A DNA stretch of 64,000 bases from Neobacillus notoginsengisoli (GCF_003515685.1 NZ_QWEG01000007.1:186001-250000); one strand, 5' to 3'; shown: positions 1 to 9,020, numbered from the stretch's first letter. The notes: generated by a model not told the origin, from the letters alone. Numbers and translations: made by a program.

Positions 1-1032
1 CAGGGCGGTTAGGGAAACAGCGAATGCCATATGCTTGCTTACCTTTAAAATCTTTCCGGCGATAAAGGAGAAAATATACATCCCGATCACGGCCAAAATA
101 ATCGTGCCGACCAGCGGGTATACAATTTCGAGCATCATACTTGGTGTTGCTTGTTTTAAGCCGTCAAAAATAAACAGCATCAGTACCATTAATGCCATGC
201 CAAAGCCATTGGCTTTTTGTAAGACCTGTCTTTCCAAAAAGCCTGCACTTGAAGCAATCACCCCAAACAATAAACACAGAACAAACGGGCTGATGGAAAC
301 AACCGGTGCTGCCAAGGCCGAAACCAAATAGGCAAGATAAGCTACAAGCGCAAGCCTAAACAGCTTAAAGAAATCGGTGTTATATTTTTCTGGCAAGTTT
401 TTAACAAGATTAAATTTCGGTTTGGCTGTCTCTGAAGCGGCAGCCACCTCTGACTGTGCAGTTTCTTGCTCTTTATAGGCGGTCATCTGTCCGCTGCGAT
501 AGAGGGTTAACAGCCTTTTCCCTTCTTTCTTTAATACGACTGAGGTGATTGGATAACCGGCAAACCCTTGCGCAACATAGATGACGATGGCAAAAACGGA
601 AAGGGAAGTAAGGCCTGCTTCTCTCGCACCTTCAGACATGATAAGAGCGGATACGACTCCACCCACTAAAGGAGGAATCGCGACAACAACTGTCTTAAAC
701 CCAAAAATAAGACTTCCCACTGTCATTAAGATGGCGATAATACCAACAATTCCAAAAAGAGCTATAACGATTGTTTTCCACTGTTTTTTTAATTCTTTAA
801 GGGATAATAATGTACCCATGTTAGTGATGAGTAAATACATCATCATAGTAGCCACTACAGGCGGTACACCTGCTATGGAGACAATGTCTTTCGGGAAGAA
901 CGTCCAATAACCTGCTAGGAATAGGACGGCACAGACAAACATGGACGGTACCCAGGCTTTCGTCCGTACAGCAACTAAGTCCCCAATCAACAGGATGCCT
1001 ACAATAATCACTAGCGCCAGCATTTGTGACAT
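1..1032 (-). CDS. putative multi-pass membrane transporter (C-terminus outside window)
   Basis: The minus strand is open from an ATG at 1032 to the window edge (about 344 codons, no stop), so the gene is cut by the window. The translation begins MSQMLALVIIVGILLIGD and is made almost entirely of hydrophobic segments, about nine to ten in view. A hydrophilic stretch rich in E, A, S and K near residues 180-210 probably is a cytoplasmic loop joining two halves. This is the architecture of ion-transporter-superfamily permeases. I do not recognise the substrate. It has its own promoter with a palindrome over the -35. Function beyond membrane transporter is inference. Confidence 0.6.
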   Translation of the reverse strand, partial: MSQMLALVIIVGILLIGDLVAVRTKAWVPSMFVCAVLFLAGYWTFFPKDIVSIAGVPPVVATMMMYLLITNMGTLLSLKELKKQWKTIVIALFGIVGIIAILMTVGSLIFGFKTVVVAIPPLVGGVVSALIMSEGAREAGLTSLSVFAIVIYVAQGFAGYPITSVVLKKEGKRLLTLYRSGQMTAYKEQETAQSEVAAASETAKPKFNLVKNLPEKYNTDFFKLFRLALVAYLAYLVSALAAPVVSISPFVLCLLFGVIASSAGFLERQVLQKANGFGMALMVLMLFIFDGLKQATPSMMLEIVYPLVGTIILAVIGMYIFSFIAGKILKVSKHMAFAVSLTAL

Positions 1033-1097
1033 AAGCTCACTTCTTTCTCTAAGAGGTTTAGTATATTTAGTGTTACGAAAAATAATGTAATAGTAGA

Positions 1098-1126
1098 ATA
1101 ATAGTATAATTGGACTGTTCAGTCAA
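1098..1126 (-). promoter_or_regulatory. sigma-A-type promoter with overlapping palindrome
   Basis: On the minus strand TTGACT (1126-1121) and TATTAT (1103-1098) are 17 bp apart. The -35 overlaps GACTG-TT-CAGTC, an inverted repeat of the kind bound by TetR-family repressors. It reads toward the membrane gene starting at 1032. The promoter is read from sequence; the regulator type is a guess. Confidence 0.5.
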
Positions 1127-1280
1127 TTTTAAATTTTTCTATTTTTTAAGGGTAATCGCTTTCATTGTTGAATCGTATAGGGTTTGAAAGTTTTGCTTTT
1201 ACAGTTTTGCAAAAAGTTTTTAAGAATAACAAAACAACCCCTCTCCAACCAAAATAGAGGGTGCTGTTCCCTTTTCTTAA

Positions 1281-1318
1281 AAAAAAATAGATCTGGCACC
1301 TACAAAAGGTGCCAGATC
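1281..1318 (-). terminator. Rho-independent terminator of hmp
   Basis: A perfect 11-bp stem, GATCTGGCACC/GGTGCCAGATC (1290-1318), is followed on the minus strand by a run of about nine T. It lies just beyond the hmp stop codon. The rest of 1033-1352 holds the promoter above, a weaker imperfect hairpin near 1230-1268, and no gene. Confidence 0.85.
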
Positions 1319-1352
1319 ATTTTAAGATATTCGACATGAAGTTTTATACCAA

Positions 1353-2567
1353 TTAAGCTGTCAAGTCACCCTTCGGTCCAAAAAACTCGTAGTGGATTTT
1401 GTCTTCTTTTACATCTAATTCTTTTAAGGAACGGTAGATGGCCTTCATGAATGGAGTCGGGCCACAGAAATAGAAATCCGCCTCTTGAATTTGTACATTT
1501 TCCTCCAACCACATTTTAGTTACATAACCTTCAACGTCAAAGCTGCCATTTTGACGGTCTTCTTCTGTGGGCGAATCATAAAAAACAAAAGAGTTTACGT
1601 TTTCTTTTTCGGCGATGACATTTACTTCATCACGTAAAGCATGGACGTTGCTATTTTGAGCGGCATGAATAAATGTAACCTCCCGCTCCGGCTGAACCTC
1701 AACCACAGTATTTAACATACTCATCATCGGAGTTAGTCCAACACCGCCGCTGATCAATACGACTGGTGTTTTCTTCTGCAAATCTAAGACAAAGTCCCCG
1801 GCTGGTGCGCTGATTTTTAGCTCGTCCCCTTCCTTCACATGTTCATGAAGATAATTGGACACTTTGCCATCTGGATTTTCAGGACTTGTTTCCCGTTTTA
1901 CGCTAATGCGATAGTGGTTTCTTCCTGGCGCATCGGAGAGACTGTACTGCCGAACATGGGTAAATTCCTCACCAGACATCTCCAATTGAATGCTAATGTA
2001 TTGGCCGGGCAGAAAATCAGCAATGGATTTATTATCCTTCGGTTTAAGGTAAAAGGATGTAATCACATTACTTTCATCCACTTTGCGGTCGACAATAAAG
2101 GAACGGTATCCACCCCAGCCGCCTTTCTGTGTGGCTGATTCTTCATACATCTGTGCTTCAATACTAATAAATGCATCGGCAATTACACCATACGCTTCGG
2201 TCCAAGCCTCAATGATTTCATCCGTTGCGGCATCACCAAGTACATCCTTGATTGCTAGGATGAGGTATTTACCGACAATTGGATAATGTTCCGGTTTAAT
2301 CCCCAGGCTGCGATGTTTGTGGGCAATTTGCTTAACCGCTGGCAGAATGGCTTCAAGATGATCAATATACATCGCAGCAGCATACACCGCACCTGCAAGC
2401 GCCTTTTGCTGTTTGCCCTGTTTCTGGTTTGCATGGTTAAAAACATTCAATAACTCAGGATGCGCCCCGAACATTAACTCATAAAAGCGAGTTGTAATTT
2501 TTTCTCCATGCTGTTCTAAAACAGGTACAGTTGATTTTACAATGTCAATCTTATGTTGATTTAACAA
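1353..2567 (-). CDS. hmp: flavohemoglobin / nitric oxide dioxygenase
   Basis: Cytoplasmic flavohemoglobin that oxidises NO to nitrate with O2 and NAD(P)H. About residues 1-140 are the globin domain, with proximal-His region KPEHYPIVGKYL. Next comes an FAD-binding ferredoxin-reductase domain (RQYSLSD) and an NAD-binding domain (GGVGLTPMMS, FYFCGPTPFM). I place the start at a TTG (2567, MLNQHKIDIVKS, 404 aa) rather than the GTG three codons upstream. AAAGGAG is eight bases from the TTG but abuts the GTG, and the shorter N-terminus aligns with B. subtilis Hmp. It is monocistronic, between its own terminator and an Fnr-type promoter. Confidence 0.96.
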   Translation of the reverse strand: MLNQHKIDIVKSTVPVLEQHGEKITTRFYELMFGAHPELLNVFNHANQKQGKQQKALAGAVYAAAMYIDHLEAILPAVKQIAHKHRSLGIKPEHYPIVGKYLILAIKDVLGDAATDEIIEAWTEAYGVIADAFISIEAQMYEESATQKGGWGGYRSFIVDRKVDESNVITSFYLKPKDNKSIADFLPGQYISIQLEMSGEEFTHVRQYSLSDAPGRNHYRISVKRETSPENPDGKVSNYLHEHVKEGDELKISAPAGDFVLDLQKKTPVVLISGGVGLTPMMSMLNTVVEVQPEREVTFIHAAQNSNVHALRDEVNVIAEKENVNSFVFYDSPTEEDRQNGSFDVEGYVTKMWLEENVQIQEADFYFCGPTPFMKAIYRSLKELDVKEDKIHYEFFGPKGDLTA

Positions 2568-2606
2568 ACCAAACACTCCTTTGTTAACACTATATCTACG
2601 TTGTTT

Positions 2607-2650
2607 ATTATAGAGAATGCTAACCAGGGACAGTGTGATTTAAATCACAC
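2607..2650 (-). promoter_or_regulatory. Fnr/CRP-type activator site and promoter of hmp
   Basis: GTGTGATTTAAATCACAC (2633-2650) is a perfect 18-bp palindrome containing the Bacillus Fnr consensus TGTGA-N6-TCACA. Minus-strand TATAAT lies at 2612-2607. With a start site near 2600, the palindrome centre (2641.5) falls at about -41.5, the classic class II activator position. No good -35 is present, as expected for an activator-dependent promoter. Confidence 0.75.
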
Positions 2651-2754
2651 CAAAACGAATGACTTACTATCTGTTTTCTAAGGCTGGTATCCTGATTCAA
2701 AGATAACCATTGAAGACATCCATCAAATCTGAAAGGTTCCTTATATTGCTATAG

Positions 2755-2794
2755 CTGACTCCTAAGATAGATGTTAATATAATGACATCCATCT
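2755..2794 (+). promoter_or_regulatory. brnQ promoter inside an inverted repeat
   Basis: CTGACT (2755-2760), 17 bp, then TATAAT (2778-2783) form a plausible promoter. The -10 sits in the spacer of the inverted repeat AGATAGATGT/ACATCCATCT (2765-2794, 9 of 10 pairs). A third half-site, ACATCCATC, occurs at 2716-2724. This looks like a repressor operator; the regulator is unknown. Confidence 0.5.
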
Positions 2795-2809
2795 AGAAGG
2801 AGCAAAAAT

Positions 2810-4159
2810 ATGAAACAAAACACATCATTTTCTACCTATGCCATCATTGGGACGATGCTGTTCGGAATGTTCTTTGGTGCAGGAAATTTAATTTTCCCGA
2901 TTCAAATGGGGCAGCTCGCCGGCACAAATTTTTGGCCTGCTTTAATTGGCTTTCTTATTACGGCAATCGGTCTTCCATTTTTGGGGATATTAGCCTTTGG
3001 GTTATCGGCTAGTAGTGGACTGCGTCATTTAGCAAGCCGGGTCCATCCAGTATTTGGCGTTGCCTTCTCAATAGCGCTTTACTTAACCATTGGACCTTTT
3101 TTTGCCATTCCGCGGACAGCTACGGTGCCGTTCGTGGTCGGCTTTGAGCCTTATATCCACTCTGCCCATGGCAGTTTATATTTAGGAATCTTTAGTTTAT
3201 TATTTTTTGCGATTGTCTATTATTTCTCTTTGAATCCAGCAAAAATAATCGACTATATCGGTAAATATTTAACTCCTGCATTTTTATTGTTTCTATTCTT
3301 ATTAATCGTCATTGCCATTGTCAACCCAATGGGTCCATTCGATAAGCCAACTGGCGACTACAGCAGCTTAGCGTTTATGACGGGCTTTAAAGAGGGCTAT
3401 AATACAATGGATGCTCTTGCATCCCTCGCATTCGGCATCGTCGTGATCCAGGCCATTAAGGGAAAAGGCATTACCAATACGAAGGAAATTGCCAAAGTCA
3501 CTTGGAAATCAGGTATTTTCGCCATGGTCCTGATGATGCTCATTTACGGACTTATTACCTATATGGGGGCATCAAGCGTTTCGGCTATTGGATCCTACGA
3601 TAATGGCGGGTTAATCTTCGCGGCAGTGGCCCAGCATTATTTCGGATCATTCGGAAATATTTTACTAGCCATTATTATTGTCCTCGCTTGTTTAAAGACG
3701 AGCATCGGACTTATTACGGCTTGCGGTGAGTTTTTCAATAAACTTTTTCCAAGAATCAGTTATAAATGGTTCGTTCTGCTGCTATGTCTTCTGTCATTTT
3801 GCATTGCCAACTTTGGGTTAACCAATATCATTCAATTTGCGGTTCCCGTCTTAATGTTATTGTATCCTTTAGCTATTGTTTTAATTTTATTATCCTTATG
3901 TTCACCCATCTTTGCCCATAAGCAGAGTGTATACGCAACCGCAATCTTCTTCACTTTTTGCGTTAGCTTCTTTGACGGCTACAGCTCGTTAGTCGCCAGT
4001 CTACCCGGTGCGTCTTTGTCTTTATTTGAATCCATAAAACTGTTCTATCAGCATTATTTACCGCTTTATGTGATTGGGCTTGGCTGGATGATACCTGCGC
4101 TAGTTGGTGCATTAATCGGTTTTTTCTGGCCAACGCGGGCGGCAAAAACAATTCAATAA
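2810..4159 (+). CDS. brnQ: branched-chain amino acid transport system II carrier protein
   Basis: LIVCS-family cation symporter for Leu, Ile and Val, 449 aa, the usual family length, with about 12 membrane segments. The N-terminus contains the family signature GMFFGAGNLIFPIQMG. The SD AGAAGGAG is just upstream of the ATG. It is monocistronic, with an upstream inverted-repeat operator candidate and a downstream terminator. The family call is strong; substrate preference is by homology. Confidence 0.93.
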   Translation: MKQNTSFSTYAIIGTMLFGMFFGAGNLIFPIQMGQLAGTNFWPALIGFLITAIGLPFLGILAFGLSASSGLRHLASRVHPVFGVAFSIALYLTIGPFFAIPRTATVPFVVGFEPYIHSAHGSLYLGIFSLLFFAIVYYFSLNPAKIIDYIGKYLTPAFLLFLFLLIVIAIVNPMGPFDKPTGDYSSLAFMTGFKEGYNTMDALASLAFGIVVIQAIKGKGITNTKEIAKVTWKSGIFAMVLMMLIYGLITYMGASSVSAIGSYDNGGLIFAAVAQHYFGSFGNILLAIIIVLACLKTSIGLITACGEFFNKLFPRISYKWFVLLLCLLSFCIANFGLTNIIQFAVPVLMLLYPLAIVLILLSLCSPIFAHKQSVYATAIFFTFCVSFFDGYSSLVASLPGASLSLFESIKLFYQHYLPLYVIGLGWMIPALVGALIGFFWPTRAAKTIQ

Positions 4160-4168
4160 CCCTTGTTT

Positions 4169-4200
4169 GGAACCGGCTTATGCCGGTTCCTTTCTTTAAT
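4169..4200 (+). terminator. Rho-independent terminator of brnQ
   Basis: GGAACCGGC-TTAT-GCCGGTTCC (4169-4190) is a perfect 9-bp stem followed by TTTCTTTAATTTT, ten bases after the brnQ stop. Confidence 0.9.
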
Positions 4201-4394
4201 TTTACGCTCACTTATTGTGCGGCTGCTCACATCTCTGTAGTTCGTTTTTTTATCATTAAGGACATATTTTAAAAGGACAAATCCAGGAGACTATAAAAAC
4301 ATAAAAAACAGGATTTTCCAAAAACAGGACTATCCCATCTGTAAAAAACATGATTTAATGGAGTTGATTGGAAGAACTTGAAAGGGGTAGAGGC

Positions 4395-6296
4395 ATGACA
4401 AACGAGGAGTTTGAATTACTGGTAAGAAAGCTTGAGAAAAAAGCGGAAGAGAATCCTGGGAGTTACCGTTTTAAGGTTCTTCTCTTAACGGCACTTGGCT
4501 ACGGGTATATTTTACTCTCTCTTGCACTGGTTTTATTTTTTCTTACTATTTCAGTCCTGTATTTGGCAGACGGGCATTTTACGTTTGGCAGCTTAAAAGT
4601 ATTGGCCATAACCGGGGGACTATCATTTTTCATTATTAAATCCCTTTTTGTTAAAATGCAGCTGCCCCAAGGGCATTATTTAAAGGAAAATGAAGCGCCT
4701 GAATTACAGAAAGCTATCTCGGATATTAGCAATAAGCTTAAAACACCTAAAATTCATGCGATTGTATTAGACGATGATTTTAATGCAGCTGTTTTACAGC
4801 ATCATAAGTTTGGTTTGTTTGGTCCGAAGAAAAATATTTTGCTGATAGGAATTCCGCTGATGTCCAGTTTGACCCGGGAACAGTTCATCTCCGTATTAGC
4901 CCACGAGTTAGCACATATTTCACATTCAGACACGTCGTTCGGTGCGATGATTTACCGTGTGAGAATGACTTGGGCACAGCTTATGACATCCTTAGAAAAA
5001 AATGAACAATTTGGAACTTTCTTATTCCGGAAATTTATCCAATGGTTTTATCCTCGTTATTCGGCTCATACGTTTGTCATGGCCCGCCAGGAGGAATATG
5101 CTGCCGATGCCGCAGCTGCTAGGGTAACCTCTCCAGAAGCAGTCCGCGATACTTTATGTGCCATTTCAATTGGCGCGCAATACTACTATGAAGATTACTT
5201 TAAAGAGCTTTTCGAAGAAAGTTCAAAAAACAATGCAGTACCGCAGCCATACTCTCAGTTTTTCAATAAGTCACAAAGGCTCGATCCGGTAATTGCCAAT
5301 TCATTTTTAAAAAATCAACTCGATAGGGAAAGCAGCGTATTCGATACCCACCCTTGCCTGACTGACCGGTTAAAGGCTATCGGGATGACTTCAAATATTC
5401 CAAAAAATGAGGAGTCGGCAGTTGACTATTTCTTTTCCAATCCGGAATCAATCCTGCAGCAATTCAATCAATCTTGGCTTGAATGGAATGGTGAAAAGTG
5501 GAACGACCATATTGCTTCCTATAATGAAGCAAAAAATAGATTGCAAGAATTAGAGAATCGTAAGGAGCTTGATCTCCAAGGAAAATTCGATAAAGCAGTT
5601 CTGGTCCGCCAACTTGTTGGCAATGAACCGGCGGCTGCCTTGCTTGAGGAAATTATTGCCCAATATCCCGAGGAGGGGATTGCCCCCGCTTACCTTTCAC
5701 TCGGAAATATCTATTTGCATAAAGAAGAAACTGCCCAAAAGGGTGAGGTTTTTATCAAAAAATCGGTGGATATTGATTGGGAGCTAAAGGAAGAGGCCTT
5801 AGAGTCTCTTTGTGAATATTACTATTATACCGGCCAAATGGAGGCCTTTGAAGAAGCTAGAGCCCAGCTTGAAGCATGGCCAAATATCATCGAGCAGTTC
5901 GATGAAGAATTTGCCGCCCTCAGCTTTGATGACCATTACGTCCCACACAATCAAACTCCGGAGGAAGTTGCGGCAATTGTCGACGAACTTAGCCGCCACA
6001 ATGAAATTTCAGAGGCGTATCTTGTTCGTAGAGTCATTGAGTTAATTCCCGAAAGAAAGGTTTATGCGCTGGCACTTACCGTGCAAATTCCAGAAGATGT
6101 TGAGCAAGAAGAATACACTGATCAATTATTAGAAAAATATGCTCAAGAGTTCCAAATTCCTGAAAACATTCATTATTACATTTTGAATGGCTTTGAGGAT
6201 TTTGAGAAAAAGGTGAAGGAAGTTGAAGGTTCCTTCATACTTGGGCATGGACAACCTAGGAAACGCTCCGCTCAGTATGTAAGTGAATGGAACTAA
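4395..6296 (+). CDS. M48-family membrane-anchored metallopeptidase with C-terminal repeat region
   Basis: Zinc peptidase of about 633 aa. Two membrane segments near residues 35-90 are followed by the catalytic domain with HELAH at about residue 170. The third zinc ligand is probably in EEYAAD at about residue 233, as in M48/Ste24-type enzymes. After about residue 340 the protein is helical and TPR-like. I choose the ATG at 4395 (MTNEEFELL), seven bases after AAAGGGG, over a TTG at 4368. It stands alone between two terminator-like structures. The cellular substrate is unknown; related enzymes act in membrane-protein quality control. Confidence 0.85.
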   Translation: MTNEEFELLVRKLEKKAEENPGSYRFKVLLLTALGYGYILLSLALVLFFLTISVLYLADGHFTFGSLKVLAITGGLSFFIIKSLFVKMQLPQGHYLKENEAPELQKAISDISNKLKTPKIHAIVLDDDFNAAVLQHHKFGLFGPKKNILLIGIPLMSSLTREQFISVLAHELAHISHSDTSFGAMIYRVRMTWAQLMTSLEKNEQFGTFLFRKFIQWFYPRYSAHTFVMARQEEYAADAAAARVTSPEAVRDTLCAISIGAQYYYEDYFKELFEESSKNNAVPQPYSQFFNKSQRLDPVIANSFLKNQLDRESSVFDTHPCLTDRLKAIGMTSNIPKNEESAVDYFFSNPESILQQFNQSWLEWNGEKWNDHIASYNEAKNRLQELENRKELDLQGKFDKAVLVRQLVGNEPAAALLEEIIAQYPEEGIAPAYLSLGNIYLHKEETAQKGEVFIKKSVDIDWELKEEALESLCEYYYYTGQMEAFEEARAQLEAWPNIIEQFDEEFAALSFDDHYVPHNQTPEEVAAIVDELSRHNEISEAYLVRRVIELIPERKVYALALTVQIPEDVEQEEYTDQLLEKYAQEFQIPENIHYYILNGFEDFEKKVKEVEGSFILGHGQPRKRSAQYVSEWN

Positions 6297-6370
6297 AAAA
6301 ATGCCTGCCACTCCTGGAAATCGCCGTTTTTTTGGCAAAGTACAGGTCGTGCCAGGCATCTTTTTTTACG
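6295..6370. repeat. diverged ~63-bp REP-like hairpin between convergent genes
   Basis: An A-run plus ATGCCTGCCAC pairs at a distance with GTGCCAGGCAT plus a T-run (6301-6366). The outer arms resemble the family with GTGCCTGTCACT arms found at 7016, 16600, 18633 and 26631. Placed between a plus-strand and a minus-strand stop codon, it could serve as a bidirectional terminator. Confidence 0.5.
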
Positions 6371-6433
6371 GTATCATCAAAAAATGGCTTCTCCCAATCC
6401 AAGCTGTGGAAAGGCCTCCACTGGAAACTAAAG

Positions 6434-6904
6434 CTAAAACGGATAAATATAATACGTCCCAACCGCAATCAAAATCCCCGTAATGATACCGAAAAACACC
6501 TCGAGCGGTTTATGGCCCAGCAATTCTTTCAGCGGTCCCCTGTACTCGGTTTTCTCAAACTGGTGGTCCCGGATGGAATCAATCAGACGATTAAAGTCGT
6601 CCAGCAACTTATTCAATGTGGCCGCATGATACCCCGCATGCCTGCGGACCCCGGTCGCATCATGCATGACAATCAGGGAAACCACCAGGGCAATCGCAAA
6701 CTCGTTTGAATCAATGCCGGTTGTCATACCGATCGCTGTCGTCAAAGCGATAATCGAGGCCGTATGCGAACTCGGCATACCGCCGGTGCTGAATAGGAGA
6801 TTCCACTGCAGCCTTCCGGTTGCCAGGTAATGAATCGGAATTTTTACAAATTGGGCTATCAGGACGCCCAAAAGAGATGCCAGGATTGGATATGACAAAA
6901 ACAT
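6434..6904 (-). CDS. yuiD: divergent PAP2-family (DUF212) membrane protein, YuiD-like
   Basis: Small membrane protein of the YuiD/DUF212 family, 156 aa, with about four membrane segments. It keeps the family motifs STGGMPSSHTAS and DATGVRRHAG. These resemble phosphatidic-acid-phosphatase-type active-site motifs, and the C-terminal LLGHKPLEVFFG is characteristic. I choose the ATG at 6904 (MFLSYPILASL), which aligns with B. subtilis YuiD and is preceded by GGAGG. The biochemical function of the family is not established as far as I know. Confidence 0.88.
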   Translation of the reverse strand: MFLSYPILASLLGVLIAQFVKIPIHYLATGRLQWNLLFSTGGMPSSHTASIIALTTAIGMTTGIDSNEFAIALVVSLIVMHDATGVRRHAGYHAATLNKLLDDFNRLIDSIRDHQFEKTEYRGPLKELLGHKPLEVFFGIITGILIAVGTYYIYPF

Positions 6905-7015
6905 GATCCTCCACCCTTCTTTCATTTTAACGCCCAATGTAACTCCGTTTTGTTTCTTAACTATATCTGATTTTAAAGTGGTTTGTACATATTTGACGAT
7001 TTGCGATTAAAACAA

Positions 7016-7078
7016 CTGCCTGTCACTCCCCGGATCATGTCGTCAAAAATTCGACAAAATACGGGCGGTGACAGTGGT
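7016..7078. repeat. ~63-bp REP-like element (copy 1)
   Basis: Left arm CTGCCTGTCACTCCCC and right arm CGGGCGGTGACAG enclose a central GTCGTCAAAAATTCGACAAA. It is the same layout as the copies at 16600-16662, 18633-18695 and 26631-26694. It lies in the 230-bp gap between the yuiD-like and CDF genes. Confidence 0.7.
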
Positions 7079-7135
7079 ACCGCCATTTACTATCGGTTTC
7101 GGCAAGTCAAATCTTTACCCATGATTATAATACTT

Positions 7136-8038
7136 TCAAATTTTTTCGTCATACCATGGATTTAAATGGATAAGAACTTCATCGACATCAACGTTTTCAT
7201 CCATAATGGTCTTCTTTATTTTCCGTATAATATCGTGCCCTTCTTGAATCGTTAATTTTCCGTCGACACTAGCACGAAGGTCGACTAAAATATAATGCCC
7301 GTGTTCCCTGGCACGAAGACGATCGATTCTTCTCACTTCTGGCACTGAACGAATCAGTTCAGAAAAACTCTCCAGTCTTTCTTGCCCTACACTTTTTTCC
7401 ATTAGTGTGTCGAGCGCTTCTTTTCCCATTCCATATGCAAGTTTAAAGACTAAAACCGTTACAATGATTCCTGCAATGGGGTCCCCGTAAGATAAAAACT
7501 TAATGCTGTAATGGTCTCCTGCGAGTCCGAGCCCAATCCCTGCGACAGCTGCTAATGAAGCATAAACATCTGCAAGATGATCGTAGGCAGTCGCAATCAA
7601 TCCTTTACTGTTCACATCTTTACCGATACGAATTGTGTAGAAATATAAACCTATTTTCAACACAAGCGAAAAAATGGCTGTCATAAATGCAATGATGCTT
7701 GCTTTTTCAGGTGCTGAAAAGAACGCCGAAATAGACTCGTATGCAATATATATGGCTGCAGCACCCAAAATAAGCGCGACAATTCCAGAACTAATCACCT
7801 CTGCTTTGCCATGGCCATAAGGATGATCATCATCAGCAGGAAGCTTGGAAATTCGCATTGATGTTAACGCCGCACCACTCGCGACAACATCACCTGCATT
7901 ATGATACCCATCCGCGAGCAAAACTGGGCTATGAAATATGATTCCGACAACAATCTTTAAAACGGTAAGGACAATATTGCTGATTAAACTAATCCACCCC
8001 GCAATAAGCGGCGCTTTGTTGCTCACTACTTGCTTCAA
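7136..8038 (-). CDS. cation diffusion facilitator (CDF) metal exporter
   Basis: CDF-family H+/divalent-metal antiporter, 300 aa, six membrane segments and a C-terminal cytoplasmic domain. Metal-site motifs visible are LLADGYHNAGD in TM2, the histidine-rich loop DDDHPYGHGKAE, and ATAYDHLAD in TM5. The DxxxD-like layout is nearer to the manganese exporters MneP/MneS of B. subtilis than to zinc CzcD, but the metal is inference. The start is TTG at 8038, eight bases after GGGAGG; an ATG between them is out of frame and soon stops. A strong hairpin precedes the gene in its probable leader. Confidence 0.9.
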   Translation of the reverse strand: MKQVVSNKAPLIAGWISLISNIVLTVLKIVVGIIFHSPVLLADGYHNAGDVVASGAALTSMRISKLPADDDHPYGHGKAEVISSGIVALILGAAAIYIAYESISAFFSAPEKASIIAFMTAIFSLVLKIGLYFYTIRIGKDVNSKGLIATAYDHLADVYASLAAVAGIGLGLAGDHYSIKFLSYGDPIAGIIVTVLVFKLAYGMGKEALDTLMEKSVGQERLESFSELIRSVPEVRRIDRLRAREHGHYILVDLRASVDGKLTIQEGHDIIRKIKKTIMDENVDVDEVLIHLNPWYDEKI

Positions 8039-8073
8039 TCATTTTACCTCCCTACAAATTGTTTCCCTTGGGC

Positions 8074-8110
8074 AAAAAAAACCTTGACCATCTCCAGTCA
8101 AGGTTTTTTT
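8074..8110 (-). terminator. terminator hairpin upstream of the CDF gene (possible attenuator)
   Basis: ACCTTGAC-8 nt-GTCAAGGT (8081-8104) is followed on the minus strand by T7. It would end transcripts from the pseudouridine synthase gene. It lies only about 40 bases before the CDF start, with a possible promoter (TTGACA about 60 bases upstream of it) on the far side. It could therefore also be an expression platform for the CDF gene. Confidence 0.75.
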
Positions 8111-8282
8111 GTGAAAAAGTGTATTTTAATTGAGCGATTAAATGTCAAAATCATTTTATCACCTACGATAAGTTTCGGATTTTATTATTGTAACATTAAA
8201 TTGAGACACTTAAAACAGTACGTATCGTCTCTCTCCGAATAGTGTCAAAAAAGAACGGACAAAACGTGGACGGTACTTGGCA

Positions 8283-9020
8283 TTACAACGAAGTAGAAAG
8301 TTCCGCAAATTCTCGGTTTGTAACAAGCTCCCATAAATCCCAAGGATCATTAACTGGCGGGATTGAATAAACTTCTATTGGTTCCTTCCCGACAGGATGC
8401 TCGAAATGAATCGAATGAGCCCAAAGTGCAATTTGTTGTCCCGGTTTAGTAAGATGTTCCCCGTATTTTTGATCCCCGAAAATCGGATGGCCGATGGTAG
8501 ACAACTGGACCCGGATTTGATGGGGTCTTCCTGTGTGAAGATTGACAGAAAGGAGGCTGAATCCTTTTTTCGATGCCAGAACCTCGTACTCAAGCACAGC
8601 CTTTTTTGCGTTTGGATGATCAGGAGAAACAGCCGACACCTTATTCTTCCGATGATCCTTATGAAGATAATGGACAAGTTGTGCCCTTTTCTTGTTAGGG
8701 GTTCCATGAACAACCGCTAAATACTTTCGTTCAATCACATGTCTGCGTATCATATCCGATAATCTGGAGGCGGCCTTAGACGTTTTTGCAAACACCATGA
8801 CCCCGCCAACTGGACGGTCCAGGCGATGTACAAGTCCCAAATAAACATTACCCGGCTTTTGGTATCGTAATTTCAGGTCATCTTTTAACGCAGTTAACAA
8901 ATCAAGATCGCCACTACTATCTTCCTGGACAGGAACGTTAATTGGCTTTTCTACCAAAAGCAGATGGTTATCTTCAAATAATATTGGTATATTCATAAAT
9001 TCCTGGTCTCCTAAAGGCAT
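8283..9020 (-). CDS. RluA/RluD-family pseudouridine synthase
   Basis: RNA pseudouridine synthase of 245 aa without an S4 domain. The catalytic motif HRLDRPVGGVMVFAKT, with its invariant Asp, is near residue 65. The family motifs TGRPHQIRVQLS and GHPIFGDQKYG are present. It modifies uridine in rRNA or tRNA; the target cannot be told from sequence. The ATG at 9020 has GGAGG four bases upstream. The internal ATG at 8996 (MNIPILFEDN) is closer to homologous N-termini and could be the true start. It is the last gene before the 8.1-kb terminator. Confidence 0.9.
   Translation of the reverse strand: MPLGDQEFMNIPILFEDNHLLLVEKPINVPVQEDSSGDLDLLTALKDDLKLRYQKPGNVYLGLVHRLDRPVGGVMVFAKTSKAASRLSDMIRRHVIERKYLAVVHGTPNKKRAQLVHYLHKDHRKNKVSAVSPDHPNAKKAVLEYEVLASKKGFSLLSVNLHTGRPHQIRVQLSTIGHPIFGDQKYGEHLTKPGQQIALWAHSIHFEHPVGKEPIEVYSIPPVNDPWDLWELVTNREFAELSTSL

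Noticed and set aside
8221-8281. Possible further REP-like copy
   Set aside because: Only scattered matches to the family; the outer arms do not pair well.
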